A DNA stretch of 64,000 nt from Capnocytophaga ochracea DSM 7271 (GCF_000023285.1 NC_013162.1:496001-560000); one strand, 5' to 3'; shown: positions 24,074 to 34,108, numbered from the stretch's first letter. The notes: generated by a model from the sequence alone, not told the origin. Made by a program: numbers and translations.

Positions 24074-26488
24074 ATGAAGATATTAAAATTTGGTGGAAAA
24101 TCACTTGCCAATGACGGCATTGAAAAGGTACTCAGTATCATTGCTGGGCTTGCTAAAACTGAACCTATATCAGTAGTAGTTTCAGCACGAGGCAACACTA
24201 CCGATGAATTAGAGGCTTTGCTCGAAAAAGCGAGTAAAGGTGAAGATTATACTGCCGACTTTCAACAACTGAAAGACGAACAGCAGTATAACGATAGTGT
24301 GTCGTTTGAGTCCGAATTTCAGTTGCTCGAAAAACTCCTTGAAGGCGTTTCGCTACTGAAAGACTACAGCCCTAAGACCAAAGATTTGGTATTGGCACAA
24401 GGCGAACTGATGTCTGCTAAGCTTGTGGCAACACTACTTCAGCAAAAAGGCTTGGAAAGTACTTTTGTGGATAGTCGTGAAATCTTCAAAACTGATGCTG
24501 TGGTAGGCAATGCGCAGATTATCAATTCAATATCCAAAAAACTCACTCGCGACCGCTTTGCAACCATTTCACCTAATTGTGTGGTAGTGGTTACAGGCTT
24601 TATCGCTTCCACCGAAAAAGGCGACACCACTACCTTAGGGCGCAATGGCAGTAACTATTCGGCAGCGCTTCTGGCTAACTACCTCAACGCTTCCGAACTG
24701 CAAAACTATACTCACGTCGACGGTATCTTCACTGCCAATCCTGAGTTAGTACCCGAAGCCAAAATTATACGTCATCTTTCTTATGAAGAAGCCAATGAGT
24801 TGGCTAACTTCGGGGCTTCTATACTTCACGCTAAAACCATTATCCCACTCATTGAAAAAGGCATTCCGTTGCGTATTAAAAACACTTTCAACAGTGAGGA
24901 CGCCGGCACACTCATTCACCAAGAAAGCGTGCAAGAGGGCATCAAATCGATTTCGGTAATTAAAGACAATGCCCTTATCGTGATGGAAGGTCGCGGACTC
25001 TTGGGCAAAGTGGGCGTAGATGCTCGTATTTTTAAAGCACTCGCACAAAAAGGTATCAGTGTGAGTATCATCTCACAAGGTTCATCGGAGCGCGGGGTAG
25101 GCTTGGTAGTAGCTTCAAAAGATGCTAAACTTGCCAAAGCTGCTATAGACGAGGAATTCTCACACGACTTCTACACCAATGATGTGAGCAGTGTGAGCAT
25201 CGTAGAAGATGTAGCTGTAATTTCTATCGTAGGACAACCGCTTGCTACTTTCCACCACCCTTATAACGCTTTGATACGCAACCAAATCGTTCCTTTGCTT
25301 ATCAACAATGCCGTAACGGGCAAAAACGTGAGTTTGGTACTCAAAACCGAAAAACTCCACAAGGCTTTGAACGTAATTCACGGTGAAATCTTTGGGGTTT
25401 CACGCCGTATCAACTTGGTAATCTTTGGTAAAGGTACCGTAGGGGCTACCCTCATCGACCAAGTGATTGCCGCACACGACAATATACTTCACCGCAAGAA
25501 CATCAGTTTGCGTATCGTTGCTATCGCCAATTCACAACAAGTGCTCACCAATGCAAAAGGAATTGGCAGTCATTGGCGCTCTGCCTTCGATAAAGAAGCT
25601 GTGCCTTATAGTTTCGACACTCTGCAAGCCTTTGTCGATAAACATCACTTAGAGAACCTTATCGCCGTAGATGTAACCGCCAGCAAAACCTTTGTAGACA
25701 ACTATATCCCACTTATCAAGAGCGGTTACGACTTGGTTTCAGCTAATAAAATAGCGAATACTATTTCGTTTGACTTTTACCAAGAGCTACGTAAAACTCT
25801 CAAACAACACCAAAAAACTTATCTCTACGAAACCAATGTAGGGGCAGGCTTACCCTTGATAGACACTATTCGTCTCTTGCACCATTCGGGTGAGAATATC
25901 ACTCGTATCAAGGGGATATTCTCAGGAACGCTCAGCTATTTGTTCAATACTTTTTCAGCAGAAAACAAGCCGTTTAGCGAGGTGCTCCAACACGCTATCA
26001 ACAGTGGTTATACCGAACCCGACCCTCGTGAAGACCTTTGTGGTAATGATGTAGGTCGCAAACTGCTCATTTTAGCCCGCGAACTCGATTTAGGTAATGA
26101 GTTCACCGATGTGAAGATACAAAACCTTATCCCCGAACATTTAAGAGAAGGCTCTGTGCAAGACTTTTTGCAACGTTTAGACGAGTTTAATGCGCCTTAT
26201 CAGCAAATCAAAGAAGCGCAAGCCCCCGACCACGTACTGCGTTATGTAGGTGACCTTCACGGCGACTTAGCTTCTACCGAAACGGTTCAGTTAGACGTAT
26301 CGCTCGTATCGGTTCCGCGCAACAGTGCCCTCGGTCAAGTAAAAGGAGCTGACTCTATTTTTGAGATTTACACCGAATCTTACGGCGATAACCCTATCGT
26401 GATACAAGGTGCAGGAGCAGGCGCTTCGGTAACCGCACGAGGGGTATTTGGCGACATTTTAAGATTAGCAGAGAAAAGTAGGTTTTAG
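24074..26488 (+). CDS. thrA: bifunctional aspartate kinase/homoserine dehydrogenase
   Basis: An 804-residue cytoplasmic fusion catalysing the first and third steps from aspartate to threonine and methionine. The kinase domain (about 1-290) opens MKILKFGGKSLAND and has the TTLGRNGSNYSAALLA nucleotide site. A double ACT regulatory region follows (about 300-450; GKVGVDARIFKALAQKGISV). The dehydrogenase half (about 460-800) has the NAD(P) loop IFGKGTVGATLID, SANKIANT, and ETNVGAGLPLIDTIR, with GTLSYLFNTF and GYTEPDPREDLCGNDVGRK. The ACT pair suggests feedback by threonine or a related amino acid. MetX lies upstream and metF downstream. The alternative name metL cannot be excluded. Confidence 0.94.
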   Translation: MKILKFGGKSLANDGIEKVLSIIAGLAKTEPISVVVSARGNTTDELEALLEKASKGEDYTADFQQLKDEQQYNDSVSFESEFQLLEKLLEGVSLLKDYSPKTKDLVLAQGELMSAKLVATLLQQKGLESTFVDSREIFKTDAVVGNAQIINSISKKLTRDRFATISPNCVVVVTGFIASTEKGDTTTLGRNGSNYSAALLANYLNASELQNYTHVDGIFTANPELVPEAKIIRHLSYEEANELANFGASILHAKTIIPLIEKGIPLRIKNTFNSEDAGTLIHQESVQEGIKSISVIKDNALIVMEGRGLLGKVGVDARIFKALAQKGISVSIISQGSSERGVGLVVASKDAKLAKAAIDEEFSHDFYTNDVSSVSIVEDVAVISIVGQPLATFHHPYNALIRNQIVPLLINNAVTGKNVSLVLKTEKLHKALNVIHGEIFGVSRRINLVIFGKGTVGATLIDQVIAAHDNILHRKNISLRIVAIANSQQVLTNAKGIGSHWRSAFDKEAVPYSFDTLQAFVDKHHLENLIAVDVTASKTFVDNYIPLIKSGYDLVSANKIANTISFDFYQELRKTLKQHQKTYLYETNVGAGLPLIDTIRLLHHSGENITRIKGIFSGTLSYLFNTFSAENKPFSEVLQHAINSGYTEPDPREDLCGNDVGRKLLILARELDLGNEFTDVKIQNLIPEHLREGSVQDFLQRLDEFNAPYQQIKEAQAPDHVLRYVGDLHGDLASTETVQLDVSLVSVPRNSALGQVKGADSIFEIYTESYGDNPIVIQGAGAGASVTARGVFGDILRLAEKSRF

Positions 26489-26499
26489 GGGTTAGCACT

Positions 26500-27090
26500 A
26501 TGAATCAAGAAGAAAATCCTTTGTTAAAAATGTCGTTGCAGGAATTGTGGCAACTGTTTCCTATCAATCTTACACAGCACAACCCATTGTGGAAAGAATG
26601 GTATGAGGAAGAACGCAGTTTCCTTTTAAAACAATTACCCTCTAACGAAGTACGGCTAAGCCATATAGGTAGTACTGCTGTGGAAGGGATACAAGCCAAA
26701 CCTATTGTAGATATGTTATTAGAAGTGAAAAAGGACAGTTCATTTCAGAAGCTAAAAGAACTCATATTACAATCAGGTTATCTATGTATGAATGAAACAA
26801 ACGATAGGATTTCTTTTAATAAAGGCTATACTATTAATGGGTTTGCAGAACGTGTATTTCATCTGCACTTGCGTTATGAAGGCGATAATGACGAACTCTA
26901 TTTTCGCGATGAACTGCAAGCACACCCATCGGTAGCCAAAGACTATGAAACGCTTAAATTATCGCTTTGGAAACCTTTTGAGCACGACCGAGATGCTTAT
27001 ACCGCTCACAAAACAGAGTTTGTGAAACAATATACACTGATAGCAAAAGAAGAATTTAAAGGACGATATGAAAATAACAGACCATATTAA
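26500..27090 (+). CDS. GrpB family (nucleotidyltransferase-fold) protein
   Basis: A 196-residue GrpB/UPF0157 protein. The signature HIGSTAVEGIQAKPIVDMLLEV (about residues 55-76) is the nucleotidyltransferase-like core with Ser and Asp, and a later FHLHLRYEGD stretch is also typical. Members are thought to have a polymerase-beta-type nucleotidyltransferase fold, though the reaction is not established and some are linked to CoA synthesis by fusion with dephospho-CoA kinase. Its 3' end overlaps the metF start by 23 bases, so it probably belongs to the same transcript as the methionine genes. Confidence 0.85.
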   Translation: MNQEENPLLKMSLQELWQLFPINLTQHNPLWKEWYEEERSFLLKQLPSNEVRLSHIGSTAVEGIQAKPIVDMLLEVKKDSSFQKLKELILQSGYLCMNETNDRISFNKGYTINGFAERVFHLHLRYEGDNDELYFRDELQAHPSVAKDYETLKLSLWKPFEHDRDAYTAHKTEFVKQYTLIAKEEFKGRYENNRPY

Positions 27091-28021
27091 GAAAGCAAAA
27101 GGGAAGACGCTCTTTTCCTTTGAAGTAGTTCCTCCTAAAAAGGGGAATAATATTGAAGAACTATATCGGAATATAGACCCTCTAATGGAGTTCAATCCTC
27201 CGTTTATAGATGTAACTACCTCACGCGAGGAGTATTATTACATTGAACACCCTAATGGGCTATTGGAAAAGAAAGTAACCCGTATGCGCCCTGGTACGGT
27301 GGGTATTTGTGCGGCTATTCAACATAAATACAAGGTAGATACAGTACCTCACGTGCTTTGTGGTGGTTTTTCAAAGGAAGAAACTGAGTACCTTTTGGTA
27401 GATTGCCTCTACTTGGGTATTGACAACGTAATGGCTTTGCGCGGTGATGCGATGAAAGAACAACGCTACTTTCAGCCTACTGAGGGCGGACATACCTACG
27501 CTACCGAACTCGTTACTCAAATCAGCAATTTGAACAAGGGGATTTACCTCAACGGCATTGCTGCCGACCATAAGGCTAATTTCTGTATAGGAGTAGCGGG
27601 GTATCCTGAAAAACACATTGAAGCTCCCTCACTCACCTCGGACTTGGCGCGCCTTAAAGAAAAGGTAGATGCTGGTGCCGACTATGTAGTAACACAGATG
27701 TTTTTCGACAATCAGAAGTATTTTGAGTTTGTAGAGAAAGCCAAAGAAGCGGGCATCAATGTGCCTATCATACCAGGGATTAAACCTATTGCTATTAAAA
27801 AGCACCTCAACCTGCTTTCACAAGCCTTTAAAATAGACTTCCCCGAAGAGCTCATCAAAGCAGTAGAAGCCTGCAAAAACAACGCCGATGTAAAACAAGT
27901 GGGTATAGAGTGGGCAATTCAGCAGAGCAAAGAGCTCAAAGTCGCTGGGGTACCTGTTTTGCACTATTATTCAATGGGAAAATCGGATAATATAGTGAAA
28001 GTAATATCAGAAGTATTCTAA
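27068..28021 (+). CDS. metF: 5,10-methylenetetrahydrofolate reductase
   Basis: A 317-residue flavoprotein that reduces methylene-tetrahydrofolate to 5-methyl-tetrahydrofolate, the methyl donor for methionine. The TIM-barrel motifs are FSFEVVPPKKGNN (the catalytic Glu), DVTTSREEYYY, DNVMALRGDAM, CIGVAGYPEKHIEAPS and DAGADYVVTQMFFDNQKYFEF. Length and order are normal. It is the last gene of the metX-thrA-metF group and reads out of the GrpB-like gene. A heptamer array follows the stop codon directly and continues into the convergent engB gene. Confidence 0.95.
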   Translation: MKITDHIKKAKGKTLFSFEVVPPKKGNNIEELYRNIDPLMEFNPPFIDVTTSREEYYYIEHPNGLLEKKVTRMRPGTVGICAAIQHKYKVDTVPHVLCGGFSKEETEYLLVDCLYLGIDNVMALRGDAMKEQRYFQPTEGGHTYATELVTQISNLNKGIYLNGIAADHKANFCIGVAGYPEKHIEAPSLTSDLARLKEKVDAGADYVVTQMFFDNQKYFEFVEKAKEAGINVPIIPGIKPIAIKKHLNLLSQAFKIDFPEELIKAVEACKNNADVKQVGIEWAIQQSKELKVAGVPVLHYYSMGKSDNIVKVISEVF

Positions 28022-28056
28022 CAATTGACAATTGATAATTAACAATTGTCAATTGA
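28022..28056 (+). repeat. heptamer tandem array between metF and engB
   Basis: CAATTGA, CAATTGA, TAATTAA, CAATTGT, CAATTGA. It begins on the base after the metF stop and overlaps the last six codons of engB on the other strand. Confidence 0.85.
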
Positions 28057-28641
28057 TTTATTGATTTGTTCAATGTAATGGGTAAGTTCTTCTTTGCCGG
28101 TTTTGTTTTCGGCTGAAGTGATGAAGTAGGGTGGAAATTCTTCCCAAGTTTCGAGGAGTACTTGTTGATAAGCAGCTATATTGCGCTCAATAGCTAAAGG
28201 TTTGAGTTTATCGGCTTTGGTGAAGACAATAGCAAACGGAATGCCGTGTTCGCCTAACCATTGCATAAACTCTACATCTATCTTCTGAGGTTCGTGGCGC
28301 ACATCTACTAATACAAATGCACATACCAATTGTTGCCGCTCCTCAAAATATTTAGTAATAAATTGCTGAAATACCTTTTTAGTTTCTTTGGACACTCTTG
28401 CATACCCATAACCAGGGAGGTCTACTAAAAACCAACTATTGTCTATTTTAAAGTGATTGATGAGTTGAGTTTTCCCCGGACGACCCGAAGTTTTAGCCAA
28501 ATTCTTGTGATTGGTAAGCATATTGATGAGCGACGATTTCCCAACATTAGAACGCCCTATAAAAGCATACTCAGGTAAGTTATCCTTTGGGCACTTACTC
28601 ACCTGAGAGTTACTCATCACAAATTCAGCTTTTTTTATCAT
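28039..28641 (-). CDS. engB: ribosome biogenesis GTPase EngB/YsxC
   Basis: A 200-residue TrmE-Era-EngA-EngB GTPase needed for 50S subunit assembly. All G motifs are present: [14 protein letters not shown] (G1), a Thr in GKTQLINHF (G2), [11 protein letters not shown] (G3), TKADKL (G4) and SAENKTG (G5). The start MIKKAEFV at 28641 is chosen because a further upstream Met would run into the preceding hydrolase gene, whose stop is at 28643. The last residues (KSIDNC) and TAA are encoded by the heptamer array. Confidence 0.93.
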   Translation of the reverse strand: MIKKAEFVMSNSQVSKCPKDNLPEYAFIGRSNVGKSSLINMLTNHKNLAKTSGRPGKTQLINHFKIDNSWFLVDLPGYGYARVSKETKKVFQQFITKYFEERQQLVCAFVLVDVRHEPQKIDVEFMQWLGEHGIPFAIVFTKADKLKPLAIERNIAAYQQVLLETWEEFPPYFITSAENKTGKEELTHYIEQINKSIDNC

Positions 28642-28642
28642 C

Positions 28643-29404
28643 TTACCCCCTATTTTTTTCAAGCCACTTATTTAAAATCTCGTTGAACTGTTGAGGGTGC
28701 TCCATCATTGGGGCGTGACCACATTTGTCTATCCAATGCAGTTCGGAATTAGGCAATAGTTCGTGGAATTCTTCAGCGACTTTAGGAGGGGTTACATTGT
28801 CGTTTTTACCCCAGATAAGGCAAGTAGGGGTTTCCATTTTAGGCAAATCCTTTGCCATATTATTGCGGATAGCACTTTTGGCAAGTGCCAAAGTTTTGAT
28901 AAGTTTAGAACGATCGGAGATATTAGCAAATACCTCATCTACAATTTCTTTAGTAGCTACGGCAGGGTCGTAGAACACTTCTTCGCATTTCTTTTTGATG
29001 AAATCGTAATCACCACGGCGTGGATAGCCTTCGCTCATTGCTTTCTCGTACAACCCAGAACTACCTGTAAGCACTAATCCGAGTACGTTTTTAGGATGCA
29101 TTTTAGCATAAAGCAAGCCTACGTGTCCACCAAGTGAATTGCCGAGTAGGATTACTTTTTCAAACTTCTTGTGTTTGATGAATTTCTGTATATATTTAGC
29201 CAATGTTTTCACTGAAGTTGTGAGCAAAGGCATAGAGAAGAGAGGCAGTTCGGGGACTACCACTTTATATTTGCTGGAAAAAAAAGAAACTACTTCTTCA
29301 AAGTTACTAAGCCCACCCATCAAGCCGTGTAAGATAATGATAGGAGTGCCCTCACCTTTTTCGATGTATGAAAATTTACCTTCTTTTTTTACTTCTACTG
29401 TCAT
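28643..29404 (-). CDS. alpha/beta hydrolase
   Basis: A 253-residue cytoplasmic alpha/beta hydrolase. [11 protein letters not shown] is the oxyanion-hole segment, [15 protein letters not shown] (about residues 86-100) holds the Ser nucleophile, [10 protein letters not shown] the Asp, and [12 protein letters not shown] the His. It resembles MhpC/BioH-like esterases, but nothing in the sequence fixes a substrate. It directly precedes engB (no gap when engB starts at 28641), so the two are likely cotranscribed. The minus-strand TACCTTTG (reverse of 29437-29444) is a likely -7 element. Confidence 0.85.
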   Translation of the reverse strand: MTVEVKKEGKFSYIEKGEGTPIIILHGLMGGLSNFEEVVSFFSSKYKVVVPELPLFSMPLLTTSVKTLAKYIQKFIKHKKFEKVILLGNSLGGHVGLLYAKMHPKNVLGLVLTGSSGLYEKAMSEGYPRRGDYDFIKKKCEEVFYDPAVATKEIVDEVFANISDRSKLIKTLALAKSAIRNNMAKDLPKMETPTCLIWGKNDNVTPPKVAEEFHELLPNSELHWIDKCGHAPMMEHPQQFNEILNKWLEKNRG

Positions 29405-29618
29405 CGGTTTTTATCAAAAAGTTTTTTTGAGCTACAAAGGTAATATTTTTATTTCTATTTACGTGCAGGAAAGTGAAAATATTTTTTATTCTCTTTTCTT
29501 ATTATTAACGCAAATAGTTATTTATTAAGCAAATACAATAAAATATCACATCGTACAACAATGTTTTTCCCAATGTGAAAAATAAGAAATAGTTACAAAT
29601 TAGTAAATTAACCAAAGG

Positions 29619-29975
29619 TTATTGTAACTTATGTATGAGTTCTTGTAAATGAGTATTTCTTCTGAAAGAATATTCTTTGCTACTACAATTGAGGTATTTT
29701 ATAATATCAGCGGTTTTCTGGAGGGTAGTTTTATCATCGAAAAAAAACAATAGTTCTGAGATGATTTCTAAGGTATCTTCACTATTTTTATAGGCTAAAA
29801 GTATTGTTTCAGTAGGAGTATTGATGAAATAAGTAAGTGTGTGTGGAGTATATTTTTCGGCTAAGTAGTCCAAATATTTGAGTTGCTCTTCTTTTGCGGG
29901 CTTTTTGCTCAATAGTGCGGTGAGCTCTTCAAAGAAAAGGTCTATTTGTCGTTTGAGGTAATCTTTCTCTATCAT
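29619..29975 (-). CDS. small helical protein of unknown function
   Basis: A 118-residue, charged, probably all-helical cytoplasmic protein beginning MIEKDYLKRQIDLFFEELTA. It has no signal or membrane segment. The N-terminal MIEKDYLxRQI pattern recalls small helical proteins grouped as DUF6483, but I would not assign it without a profile search. It stands alone between the engB operon and pdxH. The 176-base gap upstream contains a hairpin (GGCGCGAGCT/AGCTCACGCC at 30053-30075). Confidence 0.6.
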   Translation of the reverse strand: MIEKDYLKRQIDLFFEELTALLSKKPAKEEQLKYLDYLAEKYTPHTLTYFINTPTETILLAYKNSEDTLEIISELLFFFDDKTTLQKTADIIKYLNCSSKEYSFRRNTHLQELIHKLQ

Positions 29976-30151
29976 AGGATTTAGGTGTTAGTTTTTAGTC
30001 TTTAACTTTTGGAAAGGAGACGTTAATAGTTGCTAATTTTATGTTGTATATGGCGCGAGCTACAAGCTCACGCCAGCGGAGAAAACATTCATAAATAATC
30101 GACAATTTAACTTTGCCAAAATTTAAACCTTTGGGAAAGTGTGCGACTCTT

Positions 30152-30793
30152 TCACGGTGCTAATCGCTCTAATTTCCAATCGTAGTCTTCGGTAAGGGTG
30201 TAACGCAGGCGGTCGTGTAGACGATTAGGGCGTCCTTGCCAAAATTCAAGGCTTTGTGGTCGGACTAAGAAACCTCCCCAATGCTCAGGACGAGGTACTT
30301 CTTTGCCTTCGTATTGTTTTTCTAATGCGTGCAGGTGCTCTTCGAGGTATTCTCTTGAAGGGATTACTTCGCTTTGTGGTGATACTATTGCCCCTAACTG
30401 ACTGCCCAAAGGGCGTGACTCAAAATAACCGTCGGAGGTATTGGCAGGGACTTTTTCAGCAATACCTTTGATGATGATTTGCCTTTCGAGAGATGGCCAG
30501 AAGAAAGATAAACACAAGTGAGGATTGGCGAGAATGGCTTTCCCTTTTTCGCTGTTGTAATTGGTGTAGAAAATAAAGCCTTCGTAAGTGTACTGTTTAA
30601 GGAGTACTACGCGGGTCTTTGGGTAACCATCGAGTCCTATGGTACTTACTGACATCGCATTGGCTTCGTCTACACTGTTGCTCTCATCGGCTTCATAGAA
30701 CCAAGTTTGAAAGAGCTGCATAGGATTCTCAGGGGCATCGCTTTCTAAAAGAGCACGCTTGTCGTAGGTTTTTCGGTAGTTGCTTAAATCCAT
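30152..30793 (-). CDS. pdxH: pyridoxamine 5'-phosphate oxidase
   Basis: A 213-residue FMN enzyme that oxidises pyridoxine or pyridoxamine 5'-phosphate to pyridoxal 5'-phosphate. Motifs: NPMQLFQTWFYEADES, the FMN-binding TRVVLLKQYTYEGFIFYTNY and SEKGKAILANPHLCLSFFW, then SRPLGSQLGAIVSPQS, PEHWGGFLVRPQSLEFWQG and the conserved RLHDRLRY. The MDLSNYRKTY start at 30793 is preferred, because the 14 residues before it are translated spacer containing a GGTAAAA heptamer array (30801-30821). Confidence 0.95.
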   Translation of the reverse strand: MDLSNYRKTYDKRALLESDAPENPMQLFQTWFYEADESNSVDEANAMSVSTIGLDGYPKTRVVLLKQYTYEGFIFYTNYNSEKGKAILANPHLCLSFFWPSLERQIIIKGIAEKVPANTSDGYFESRPLGSQLGAIVSPQSEVIPSREYLEEHLHALEKQYEGKEVPRPEHWGGFLVRPQSLEFWQGRPNRLHDRLRYTLTEDYDWKLERLAP

Positions 30794-30800
30794 TTGTTTA

Positions 30801-30821
30801 GGTAAAAGATAAAAGGTAAAA
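30801..30821 (+). repeat. heptamer array (GGTAAAA type), 3 units
   Basis: GGTAAAA, GATAAAA, GGTAAAA in the pdxH leader. The same family occurs at 33309-33336 and 35723-35750. Confidence 0.6.
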
Positions 30822-30886
30822 GGTTGGTGATGCAAAGATAAAAAATAATTAACAAATTAGCAAATTTGAAAATTACTAAATGTAAG

Positions 30887-30927
30887 AAAAAAGGAGTTAA
30901 AGATGTATGTTCTTTAACTCCTTTTTT
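30887..30927. terminator. bidirectional intrinsic terminator
   Basis: AAAAAAGGAGTTAAAGA pairs with TCTTTAACTCCTTTTTT. It lies just beyond the stop of the PpiD-like gene, whose transcription runs on the minus strand. Confidence 0.85.
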
Positions 30928-30949
30928 CTATTTTCCTAATTTCTATTTA

Positions 30950-33067
30950 CTAATAGAAAAGGCTTAGGTTTTCTTTAATGGTGGCAGTGCTTTCCAATGA
31001 TTTGAGAATACCTTGAGCAGCACGGTCGGTGCGGAGTTTCTCAACAGTTTCAGCATAGGTTTTGTAGTTATCCAATGCAGGAGCTACGGTAGCTGAGGTA
31101 AGTTGGATTACGTATACCGCATTTTCGCCGTCGATAGGTTTAGAAAGCTGACCTTGTTTGAGTCCGAAGGCAGCACCTACTACTTTAGGTTCGCGTCCTT
31201 CGCCTATGATAGTTGGATTTTTCATTATAAGGTTGGCAGCGCTTTTCACTTCGGTTTTGTTAGCTGAAGCGATAGCTTCGAGGCTATTGCCTTTGGCTTT
31301 CTCTTTTAAGATAGCGGCTTTTTTCTCGCGAATGAGAATTGGTTTTACCATAGGAGCAGCATCTTGTACTGAGCTAATACCTTCTTCGCCTTGTTTTACC
31401 AATTGGGCTACAATATAGTTACCACCACTAGTGAATTTCTTGATATCGCCTATTTTAGTATCCTTTTGGAACAACCATTGTACGATAGAGCGGTTAGAGC
31501 CCAAGCCTATGATCTGGTCGTCGTTCTTATGTAGGTTATCGGCACGGAGCACTGAAAGTTCACTTTTCTTAGCGATATTAGCAAACTCTTTGGGGTTTTG
31601 AGCTGCCTTCATTTCGAAGTTGGTTACCTTAGAGAAAAGAGAGTTGATAGTCGCTTCGGAAGGGTCTACTTTACGGCTGATAGTAGCGATGTTCACTGCT
31701 TCGGCTTTATCAGTTACTTTTACTACGTGGAAACCAAAAGCGGTTTCTACTATACCAATAGTACCTACAGCATTGTTGAAAGCAAATTCTTCAAGAGGTT
31801 TTACCATAGCGCCTTTGGAGAAGAACCCGAGGTCGCCTGCACTGTAAACAGCTCCTGGTTCTTCGGAATTTTCACGAGCGAGTTGCGCAAAATCAGCACC
31901 TGCTGCTTTGGCTTGAGCTAAAAGCTCTTCGGCTTTTGCCTTAGCTTCTTCCTTAGTACGGGTAGTATTAGGCGTAGCTGCCTGACTGCCGGTGTAGGCT
32001 ATAAGAATATGGCTTGCTTTTACAGCTCCGCCTGGTTGTTTGGCAATCATACGGCTGAGTTTGAGGCTTCCATCTTCTTCATAAGGACCGAACACTTTAC
32101 CTACCGGAAGGTTGAAAAGAGTATCGGCGTAAGAAGAACGAAGATTGTCTTTATTTACAAAAGTGCTATCGTAAGGCACATCGGAATGACGGTCTACGAA
32201 ATCTTTGATATTTTTTGTTTTAGCAAAGCCTGCAATAGTATCGTTTTTATTGGTTTTGCTGTTAAACACTACTTCGGGTTGTAAGAGCTTGAGTAGGCTT
32301 TCTTTTTCGGTTTCAATATCGGTTTGCGATGGTTTTTCGCTCACTACTATATATTGGATATTGCGATAAGCCTCTTGCTTAAATTGTTTTTCGTGTTTCT
32401 TGATATAATCTTGTATCTCGCTATCGGTTACGTTTACGCTTTTATCATCGATAGAGCTGTATTGCAACGCTACATAGCTGATATCGGCGAGGTCTTTTTC
32501 TTGATGGTATTCCATTTCGGCTTCGGTATTGGTAACGCCGAGACCTGCGCGGATAAGGCTGAAATACATTCGCTGTTTAGCATCTTCGATAATAGCATCT
32601 TCTTGCATTTTCCACTGAGCATAGGCTTGTGGATTGGTGTTTTTGAGGGTTGCCAAATAGTTGGTGAATTTATTTGCGTCGAACACTCCGTACTCATTTA
32701 CAAACTGAGGGTTTTGAGCGAGCGGTGTTTTAGCAAGAATTGCCAAAATCTGGTCTTTTTCTACACTGAGACCTAATTTTTCGATTTGTTGGTTGAGTAG
32801 GATTTGTTGGACGTTTTGTTCCCAGACGTATTTAGCGGCTTCGATGCTAGATACTTGTCCGTTAGCTTGACGGGTAGCATTTTCGACTTGCTGACGGAAT
32901 GCATCGATAGGTACATCTTCGCCATTTACGCTACCTATTTCGTTAGGGTTATGGTTGCTAAAGCGCCCTTTACCTATAAAGTCGGAGATGATGAAAGCGA
33001 AGAGGGCGAGCCCAATAATCGCAATAAGGAATACGGTTTTACTTCTAATCTTTTCGAGTACTGCCAT
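30950..33067 (-). CDS. PpiD-like periplasmic peptidyl-prolyl isomerase
   Basis: A 705-residue membrane-anchored folding factor. One N-terminal transmembrane helix (about 13-32, TVFLIAIIGLALFAFIISDF) is followed by a SurA_N-like chaperone region (about 40-250), a parvulin domain near 345-455 (KASHILIAYTG, FAQLARENSEEPG, GDLGFFSKGAMVKPLEEFAF, FGFHVVKVTDK) and a second, degenerate rotamase-like region. It matches PpiD of proteobacteria in order, and would assist outer-membrane and secreted proteins as they leave Sec. It appears monocistronic, with a terminator downstream. Confidence 0.9.
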   Translation of the reverse strand: MAVLEKIRSKTVFLIAIIGLALFAFIISDFIGKGRFSNHNPNEIGSVNGEDVPIDAFRQQVENATRQANGQVSSIEAAKYVWEQNVQQILLNQQIEKLGLSVEKDQILAILAKTPLAQNPQFVNEYGVFDANKFTNYLATLKNTNPQAYAQWKMQEDAIIEDAKQRMYFSLIRAGLGVTNTEAEMEYHQEKDLADISYVALQYSSIDDKSVNVTDSEIQDYIKKHEKQFKQEAYRNIQYIVVSEKPSQTDIETEKESLLKLLQPEVVFNSKTNKNDTIAGFAKTKNIKDFVDRHSDVPYDSTFVNKDNLRSSYADTLFNLPVGKVFGPYEEDGSLKLSRMIAKQPGGAVKASHILIAYTGSQAATPNTTRTKEEAKAKAEELLAQAKAAGADFAQLARENSEEPGAVYSAGDLGFFSKGAMVKPLEEFAFNNAVGTIGIVETAFGFHVVKVTDKAEAVNIATISRKVDPSEATINSLFSKVTNFEMKAAQNPKEFANIAKKSELSVLRADNLHKNDDQIIGLGSNRSIVQWLFQKDTKIGDIKKFTSGGNYIVAQLVKQGEEGISSVQDAAPMVKPILIREKKAAILKEKAKGNSLEAIASANKTEVKSAANLIMKNPTIIGEGREPKVVGAAFGLKQGQLSKPIDGENAVYVIQLTSATVAPALDNYKTYAETVEKLRTDRAAQGILKSLESTATIKENLSLFY

Positions 33068-33308
33068 TGTTTATAAATCGTTTATAAAAGTATAATGTGA
33101 ATCAGGTTGGATTAAGGAATGTTTAAATGTTTCATTAAAAGCCCCCGTTCCCCCGAAGGGGGACAAGCTACAAAGTACAACTCTCAATAAAACAATATGC
33201 CATTTTTTAACCCTTGATTCATATATAAAATTGTTTGGTGTTATTAATCAAACGGCAAAAGTAATGCTTTTTGTGGAAATGCAAAAATAATTCTGAAAAT
33301 TATTTAAG

Positions 33309-33336
33309 TAAAAGGTAAAAGGTAAAAGGTAAAAGG
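33309..33336 (+). repeat. heptamer array TAAAAGG, 4 units
   Basis: Four perfect TAAAAGG units in a row. A second array of GTTAATG/GTTAGTG units follows at 33351-33378. Confidence 0.8.
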
Positions 33337-33635
33337 CTGTTGATTAAATGGTTAATGGTTAGTGGTTAATGGTTAATTGATAAATTAGAAAATTTGGGAA
33401 TTAGAAAATGAGGTGCGAGTTACAAGATTGAACCAAAGGAGATTAACTTTGCCAAAGGTGCGAGCCGCACAGGCAGTCGTAGCAAGACAGGCTTTTAACT
33501 TTGCCAAAGTTTGAAACTTTGGCAAAGTGTATACCCCTAAAAGTGAGATATCTGAGCTATCGGAAGGGAACGAAAAAGTTCGGAAGTAGGTCGGGAGGAA
33601 TTTTGGTGAAAAAAGGGTGTAAGGAGGGTGGGGTT

Positions 33636-33701
33636 AGCTTATAGAGAGCTTATAGGAAGCTTATACGAATCTTGGACGATTGGTATAGGAAGGGTGTATA
33701 A
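33636..33701 (+). repeat. 11-base phased array, family 1, copy 3 (6 units)
   Basis: Same six units as copy 1, the last reading AGGGTGTATAA. Confidence 0.85.
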
Positions 33702-33857
33702 GTGATTGAATCATAATATAATACAGCGACACAAAAAACGGTAAAAATAGGGTTTCGAGGCGAAAGAAAGAGGAAGAGGCAATAGGCCTTAGGGCATAGG
33801 CACTAGGGGGAGTGTGACGGAAAATCGAAGGTAATGTGGTAAAAATATCCTCCTATA

Positions 33858-34108
33858 CACATATCCAGCAGTCGCTGGCTACCTCCAAAGGGGGGAATGC
33901 GGCGAGTCATTTATTCGGTAAGCCCCCGAACCCCCGAAGGGGGACAAGCTGGAAAAGGTGATAAACCTTCCTCCTATCACATACTCCGTTCTCGCGGTAC
34001 ACATATCCAGTAGTCGCTGGCTATCTCGGAGAGGGGGAATGTGGCGAGTCATTTATTCGGTAAGCCCCCGAACCCCCGAAGGGGGACAAGCTGGAAAAGG
34101 TGACAAAC
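33858..34108 (+). repeat. 142-base tandem duplication
   Basis: Two copies start at 33858 and 34000. Each carries CCAGYAGTCGCTGGCT, GGCGAGTCATTTATTCGG and the hairpin CCCCCGAACCCCCGAAGGGGG region followed by ACAAGCTGGAAAAGG. Part of a third copy follows at about 34119. Confidence 0.7.
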
